64,000 nt of DNA from Metarhizium brunneum (taxonomy: Eukaryota > Ascomycota > Sordariomycetes > Hypocreales > Clavicipitaceae). The stretch is taken from positions 992,001-1,056,000 of the forward strand of contig NC_089422.1 of NCBI RefSeq assembly GCF_013426205.1, read 5' to 3'. Position numbers and translations under genes: made by a program. The notes below the pieces were generated by a model. It was given only the letters and a program-made list of their open reading frames with translations, made no database searches and was not told the origin of the DNA. How positions within the stretch are numbered: position 1 is the stretch's first letter; every line of letters begins with the position of its first letter. This document shows, one piece after another, positions 58,483 to 64,000 of the stretch.

Positions 58483-59692
58483 GATTGTTCTGATTGGATG
58501 ATGACGAACTGGCAAATAACAGCTTATAAAACTTCAGTGTTTTTTTCCAAGTTGCAAAGTCGAATTGAGCCGAGTTGCCGTGGGATGTTTTTACAGGCAA
58601 AATGTCAACTCAGGTATAGTGTATTCTAATTAATGGGTAATTTTCTCATGTAGCGGATTGTTGCTGAATATGCCCTTTCCCCAATACAACGATCGCGCGG
58701 GAGCCCGCTCTTGGATTTAGCCGTCTCTTGTGTCACCTCTGTAAGTTGAGCACCTCCTTGCCTCGCAGTGGCATGATTCCGGGTAGGGTTACATTTGCGA
58801 CGTCAAGATGGCGAGACATGGTCAATCCCATTGCTGAAAATGGGCATATGCTATGAAGCCTCACTAGACGGAAGAATCCTAAATGTAGATTTGCCCTTTG
58901 AACACCGTCGCCCCGGCGCTGAATTTCCTAAGCAGCCTTAAACGGACCGAGATGGCTGCCGGAGCTGGGCTACATGCAACATGGAGTTGTGCTGTCTGGT
59001 GCATCGATACGAGCTGACGGCGCAGAACAGGCCGGTCGTTGCCCTCGCGTCCGGCAGCTTAGCGCATTTAAAGGGATGCATCAACTCCTGCTGCCGATGC
59101 AACGCTCGCCCACGCGCCAACTACTAGCAAGTTGCTCGCCCTCAAGGTGCAACGTTGAAAGTTGTCTGGGGAAGAGACGACGCGGTATGACGACATGTCG
59201 GTACTAGTAATCATCTCGTATCTTGTCCCCACATAAACACCAGAGCGCAACCAGGATGCTTGGCACACGACCTAGGCCCTTCTTTTTCAATCGAAAATGG
59301 ACCTGCCATCTGCTTCACTGTTGGGGGAAAAGGACGCCAAAGGTGGGACAAACCAGGCATCAGACGGCAGATCTGACGATGCCAATTCGGCCGGCACCCA
59401 GGTCTGTGCTACGGTGCCATTCGCCTCAGCTTCGTCGGCACTGGAAGCTGTCAACTGGTCCTTGACAATCGGCTCATCGATGCCGCCGTGTCTTTAATCC
59501 ACCAGTCACAGTGAAGCTGCGTTTGCTTGTGCCACCTCGAGGTTGAGTAGGGTCCGACGAGACTGCTAGCTTCGAATCCTATATAAACCAGCCCAGTATC
59601 GATCGACATTGTTTGCATGTCGGTTACCTGGCATCCAGACACACAACCTCAACTCCATCCTCACCTCGCGCAAGAGCATCAATTCGCAAAAA
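58483..59692. other. Intergenic
   Basis: About 1.2 kb between the tRNA and the secreted-protein gene. It should include that gene's promoter; TATATAAA at 59580-59587 lies 106 bp before the start codon and is a plausible TATA element. The open frames here have no family features. Confidence 0.45.
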
Positions 59693-60409
59693 ATGCTCAT
59701 CCCGGCCGCCGCCCTCAGCCTCATCGGCCTCGCCGCCGCCTCTCCCCTTGGCGAGCGACAAGTCGTCCCCAACTATCCGTCAAAATCTACCTCCAAAGGC
59801 TTCCACCTGGTGGTTAATGTCACCGATCTTTCCAAGGACTTCGAGTCTCCCGTCCACAACACCTACGCCTCCAGCATCCACGTCGGGGCCGGCCTTGCGC
59901 TCGTCGGCCAGAGCGCAAGCACTGGATACGGCCGCATTTTCTACCAGAATGGCACCGTGGATGAGCAGAGGTACAGCCAGTCCAACATTCTCTCCGACAG
60001 CGGCACTCCCCCCTTCCCTTCGGGCCTCACGCTTGTCAAGGACCCCAACTCTCAGACCGTTTCGACGGCTCATCTGAACGGCGGCGCTGGACAGTCCGGC
60101 ATTGGTATCACGCGCTTTCCCGAACCATACGCCTTCTTGGACCCCGAGACGTGGGTTGCCTGCAACGAGAGCCAGCCCTACTACGGGGGCAAGTACTTTG
60201 TCATCCTCAAGCAGGCCGAGACGACCATTGGTGACGATGGTTCAATCAACCGAAACATTCCCGACGGCTGCGCCCCTGTGCGCCTGGTTCCCGAATGCAC
60301 TAAGCTGAACGACCTACCGGCTGGTTCTACCTCCAGCCACGAGTATGCCCTCGACAGCGAGTGTTACCCTGACGTGAAATCTCTGGATTGGACACAGTAC
60401 GGACCCTAG
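59693..60409 (+). CDS. Small secreted protein of unknown function
   Basis: Intronless, 238 residues. The start at 59693 gives a clear signal peptide (MLIPAAALSLIGLAAASPLG); upstream in-frame residues are not part of it. The mature protein opens with KGFHLVVNVTDLSKDF and VHNTYASSIHVGAG and has a pair of spaced Cys in the C-terminal third (VACNES, DGCAPV, PECTK, SECYP: four Cys in all). This resembles a family of hypothetical secreted proteins common in filamentous ascomycetes; I recall it as a DUF-type family without a known role. Two NxT/NxS sites suggest N-glycosylation. It could be an effector or wall protein, but nothing in the sequence shows it. Confidence 0.8.
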   Translation: MLIPAAALSLIGLAAASPLGERQVVPNYPSKSTSKGFHLVVNVTDLSKDFESPVHNTYASSIHVGAGLALVGQSASTGYGRIFYQNGTVDEQRYSQSNILSDSGTPPFPSGLTLVKDPNSQTVSTAHLNGGAGQSGIGITRFPEPYAFLDPETWVACNESQPYYGGKYFVILKQAETTIGDDGSINRNIPDGCAPVRLVPECTKLNDLPAGSTSSHEYALDSECYPDVKSLDWTQYGP

Positions 60410-60652
60410 AGGGGTCAGTGGTCAACGGGAAAGAGTCGGGGGGGCATTATAGAATATGCTACTTGCATTGTCGGATAGCAACGCCATGTATGTAGTACCT
60501 TGGATTTATAACTTAATATGTTGACTGGACACGAATAATATTGACGAAATCGATGATTTGCAATGGTACTACATGGTTGGACGTGCTACTGTCTCATCAT
60601 TGGTGTATTTGATACCAGGATAAACGACGAAATATTGCAAGCCATGGCGTCG

Positions 60653-62631
60653 TCACACATCAAATCCCTGACTTTTTTCATCCCTGACAGTGACTCGCCT
60701 CACCCTCAGCTGGCCAGACTCATCATGCTCAGCATCCCATTGTTCTATGTTGGCAAGCGGCACTTTGACAAGTGTATGTGAGAGAACGCCATCATCTTCA
60801 GCATGCGTAACCTCGGCGCGAACGCGATATCCCCTCCACTTGGGGATAGCATACATCCACGCCACATAGTACAATCCACATATAATCATGCTGTATACAA
60901 CAAGTTAGATATACTCGGGTATTCTCTTGTCGGGTCGATAAAAAACTCACACGCCAATCCCGGCCACGCAGTACGTAGCGTACCAAAAGCTCACATCGCC
61001 GGCATACGGCCCTCCCTTGGGTGGCCACCAGGGCATCACCAGGAGGAACACCTGAATCAAGTTGTAAAACACCAAGAGCACGTCCCAAACCCGAAACTGC
61101 GATCTCGGCAGCTTGTTGCGGCTTCGCCGCCGCCGAATGATAAAGACACCCAGAGTCATTGCCAAGCCAAACATGGCCTCGGGGTACGTCTTCAAACTCA
61201 CCACAAACTGAAACGCATCGCCGGCGGGCGGCGCCGCAATCATGACAAACGTCATGAGCCACTTGAGCAGGTAAGGGCCGACCGGTGTGCCAAAGGGCTT
61301 CGTCGCCACCCAGAAGTTGGTAAACGGCAGCACGCCCTGTCGGCCGATTTCGCGGATCATGCGAGACTGGCCAACCAGCACAGCCAAGAGGTTGCCATAG
61401 GCACTCAGCAGAACGAGCACATTGAGCGCCGTTTCCGCACCGCCCGTGCCGAAGACGGTCGTGAAGAAGACACTGGCCGCGATTTCCTTGGACGTTGCGA
61501 ACTGGGTCTTGTCCACGGCAGCAAAGTAGGCGACGTTGCAGAGGATGTACAGAACCGCCACGATCAAGACGGAGGCAAAGCCGTGCTTCTTGATGGACGG
61601 GATCGGGTTCCTGATCTCGTTGACGACGTTGAAGGCGTTGGAGAAGCCGCTGAACGAGAAGACGATGCTGACCAGCGCGGTGGACAAGTCGTTCCCGTTG
61701 GTGGTGGTGCCCTGGAACGCGTTGTCAAAGTTGGCGCCGGGGTTTGGTACGCGGGATACGTGGCCGCCGAGGACGACCAGGCCGGTGATGCTGATGAAGA
61801 CGAGGGTGAGCACCTTGAGGACGCCGAGTATGTTGACGGCCCACAGGGAATACTTGTTGTGCGCAATGACGCCTGTTGGGATTGATGTTAGCGATGCGGC
61901 GGGCAGGGGGCGCGGCGTTTGCCCACGTTGAACGTACAGATGACGGCGAGGGTGTATGCCGCGATGGCGACCCCCTTCATTTGCCAGTCGGACGGGGTTG
62001 TGCCCGCGATCCGCCAGACATATCGCGACAGCACGATGGCGTTGCTGCTGCTGAAGGACAGAATGACGGACTGGACGGCGAAGGCGATGGGGAAGAAGTA
62101 CTTTGGCCGGGGGTATGCCTGCTCCAGGTAGACGACTTCGGATCCGCTGCGATTGGGGAAATAGCTGGCCAGTTCGAGATAGGTCCCGAAGCCGGCAATG
62201 GCCATGATGGCGCCAATGGCCCAGTATATCAGGGCCAGGCCGACGGAGCCAGTGGCCTTGAGGATGTTTCCCGCTGCGGCGTGTTAGTGGGATTCTGGGG
62301 GAAAGGGGTGACGGGCTGAGCCGGGTGACTGACGCGTTGAGAAGATTCCCGTGCCAATCATCTGGTTGACGTTGAGGAAGATGATGGTGACCCATCCCAC
62401 GTGGTATCCTAGGGGGGAGTTTCTCTCGACCGGGGCGCCGACGGCTTCTTGGTAGGTGGCCTCGGAGCCATTCCCTCCCTTTACACGAGTGAAGGCGAGG
62501 TCTCCGTCGTACACAATGTCCGATGAGCTATCGGATGCGTAAGCGCCGCCGGCAGCGTCGCCCGGGGCCGGGGCCGGAGCCGGAGCCGGAGCCGGCGTTG
62601 AGCTGGACGTCTCCCAGAACCGGAGACCCAT
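60653..62631 (-). CDS. Mup1-like amino acid permease (LAT group, APC superfamily)
   Basis: Four exons, 62631-62334, 62273-61938, 61872-60951 and 60890-60653, giving 597 residues. Introns are 60-65 nt with donors GTCAGT, GTACGT and GTGAGT. The N-terminus has a repeated Pro-Ala stretch (residues 12-22). The core begins NQMIGTGIFSTPGNIL, continues with YLELASYFP and ILSFSSSNAIV, a layout close to yeast Mup1-type methionine permeases, and ends with hydrophobic FWYATYC and GLYYVAWMY segments before a soluble tail. Transported substrate is inferred: sulphur amino acids are likely but not shown. It is divergent from a TauD-like dioxygenase across a 581-bp gap, which fits a shared role in sulphur or amino acid use. 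Confidence 0.9.
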
Positions 62632-63212
62632 GGTGTTTTGCGCTTCCACGAGATCGTCCAGGACGATGTGCAGAGCAGGAGATTGTGTAAAACGCGCCCT
62701 TTGATGGGCCGGGCTTCGGGACAAAACTACGTTAACTCCCTCCCTTTTAGCCTTTGCTGCCTCCTGCCGCCGAGCTTTTCCTCATTGCATCTCATAATCA
62801 CGCAAGAGCACCCTTGCACCGGCACCTATCGCGCTCCCAACTACTCGAGTAGACTGCATTGTAGACTTATGCGCATTGCCCGTTTCATATCCAGGACTCT
62901 TCTGGACTCAACTGTGTCTACAACCAGGTCCAAGGTGCCATGTCATGCCACCATGGTGACATGCAGCCAAGTCTGGAAGAGCCGGTTATTGGTGGATGCG
63001 GCCACGAAGCCGCGTCGACGATCAGTTGCGACATTGCACCATCGCATCTCGCCATTGGAGACGTGTGGATGGACGATCTGGACACTATTAAGTTCTATCC
63101 ATCTCCAACGGGCGCGCGCCGTGAAAAAAAAAAAACATCGTCTTTGCGCGCTGCAAATCATTGCTGCGGATTACACTTGACACTGTACAATACCGTCGAC
63201 GCATCGCGGGAA
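62632..63212. promoter_or_regulatory. Divergent promoter of permease and TauD-like genes
   Basis: Both flanking genes start at this gap, so it must carry both promoters. At 62944-62963 lies a 20-bp near-perfect palindrome (one mismatched pair) centred on CCATGG, with CACCATGGTG as its perfect core. Within it, ATGGTGACAT (62953-62962) matches nine of ten positions of the fungal CYS3/MetR consensus ATGRYRYCAT, which would fit sulphur control. A plus-strand frame opens upstream at 62940 in phase with the dioxygenase, but the ATG at 63213 is preferred because the residues before it do not look conserved. Confidence 0.35.
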
Positions 63213-64000
63213 ATGGCGACGGCGGCGGCCAACAGAACAGGTCCTCCGGGACAGCCTGACATTGCGTACACGCCGAACTGGGACACATACCAAGAGCGCA
63301 TCAAGAGACGCCAAGAGACCGAGAAAATCAATGGCACTCTCCCCGACGGGTTTCCGCAAAAGCTAGAGTCCAGCTTGGCATGGACCGGGGCCACCGTCAC
63401 CGACCAGTACGACTGGTCCTACGAGTTGAACCAGTCTGAGCTGGAGGAGATTCAAGAGGCCCTGGATTACTTCAAGAGTAAGAGCTCAAGTCTGGTAGCA
63501 AAAACAAAAGACCCGTGTGCGTTCTCTGACGCAAAGCAGGCCAGAACAAGTCGCTCGGCGAGATCAGCCAACTCACCTTTCCTCTGCCCAAACTCCATCC
63601 CCGTCTGCGGTCCATTTCCGCCGACGTGCACAACGGCCACGGGTTCAAGGTCGTCCGAGGCATTCCAATCGACAAGTACAGCAGGGAAGAAAACGTCATC
63701 ATCTACGCAGGCATCGCCTCCCACGTGGCCACCATCCGCGGGCGGCAGGACCACGAGCACAACGGCCGCCCGGCCGACGTCGTCCTCGCGCACGTCAAGG
63801 ACCTGTCTACCCACGCAGACGCAAAGAACATCGGGTCGCCCGCGTACACGACCGAGAAGCAGGTGTTCCACACCGACGCAGGCGATGTGATTGCCCTGTT
63901 TGCCCTGGCCGCCGCGGACGAGGGCGGCGAGAGCTTCCTGTCCAGCAGCTGGACCGTGTACAACGAGCTGGCTGCCACGAGGCCCGATCTGATCCGGACG
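63213..64000 (+). CDS. TauD/TfdA-like Fe(II)/2-oxoglutarate dioxygenase (partial)
   Basis: Exons 63213-63477 and 63540 to beyond the window; 242 codons are present and the 3' end is cut. The 62-nt intron has donor GTAAGA and acceptor GCAG and joins DYFKS to QNKSLGEISQLTFPLP; an alternative acceptor three bases upstream would change one or two residues. The sequence continues LHPRLRSISADVHNGHGFKVVRGIPID and reaches the iron-binding motif HTDAGD (H199 and D201). The distal His would lie outside the window. Fungal members include taurine or sulfonate dioxygenases and enzymes of other pathways, so the substrate is uncertain. The divergent Mup1-like permease supports a sulphur-related role. Confidence 0.88.

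Noticed and set aside
60803..61885. 360-residue plus-strand frame opposite the Mup1-like permease
   Set aside because: Antisense shadow of the conserved transmembrane core; composition is rich in His, Arg and Asp with no family features.

Overview
The window is nuclear DNA of a filamentous ascomycete, most likely a hypocrealean Sordariomycete. Its genes carry short introns (about 50-80 nt, GTRNGT donors, CTAAC/CTGAC branch points). It also holds a very AT-rich block whose changes are almost all C-to-T and G-to-A transitions, the mark of repeat-induced point mutation (RIP).

Left arm (1-10,075): a Ser/Thr-rich surface protein with signal peptide and C-terminal hydrophobic tail, a FAM32A/DUF1754 homologue, a LAT-type amino acid transporter, and a 1,456-residue membrane-anchored ankyrin-repeat protein. 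The ankyrin gene ends exactly where base composition collapses; seven copies of a 22-bp tandem repeat start 12 bp past its stop.

Central AT island (about 10,076-34,739): no live gene. It resolves into three Ty3/gypsy chromovirus retrotransposons, each about 7.85 kb, nested inside one another. Element A (11,157-34,739, +) is interrupted by B (12,421-28,146, +), which is interrupted by C (16,215-24,079, -). Each has paired LTRs of equal length (447, 446 and 440 bp) and a 5-bp target-site duplication (attta, aaact, aatat). Gag zinc knuckle, reverse transcriptase, integrase and chromodomain remnants are still legible but full of stops. LTR ends and the sequence just inside the 5' LTR fit Tf1-style self-priming.

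Right arm (34,745-64,000): NAD formate dehydrogenase (with a GC-AG intron), a bZIP regulator with a substituted invariant Asn, an aquaporin, a UstYa-like DUF3328 oxidase, a CYP7/CYP8-like P450, a secreted NlpC/P60 peptidase of bacterial type, a GT31-like glycosyltransferase, tRNA-Val(AAC), a small secreted protein, and a divergent pair of Mup1-like permease and TauD-like dioxygenase (the last cut by the window end). The UstYa, P450 and NlpC genes could be a small specialised-metabolism or interaction locus, but I found no backbone enzyme or precursor peptide. Gene-poor gaps of several kb (36.7-40.2 and 42.7-47.4 kb) contain nothing I can call a gene.

All gene models are read by eye from reading frames, splice signals and family conservation. 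No similarity search was run.
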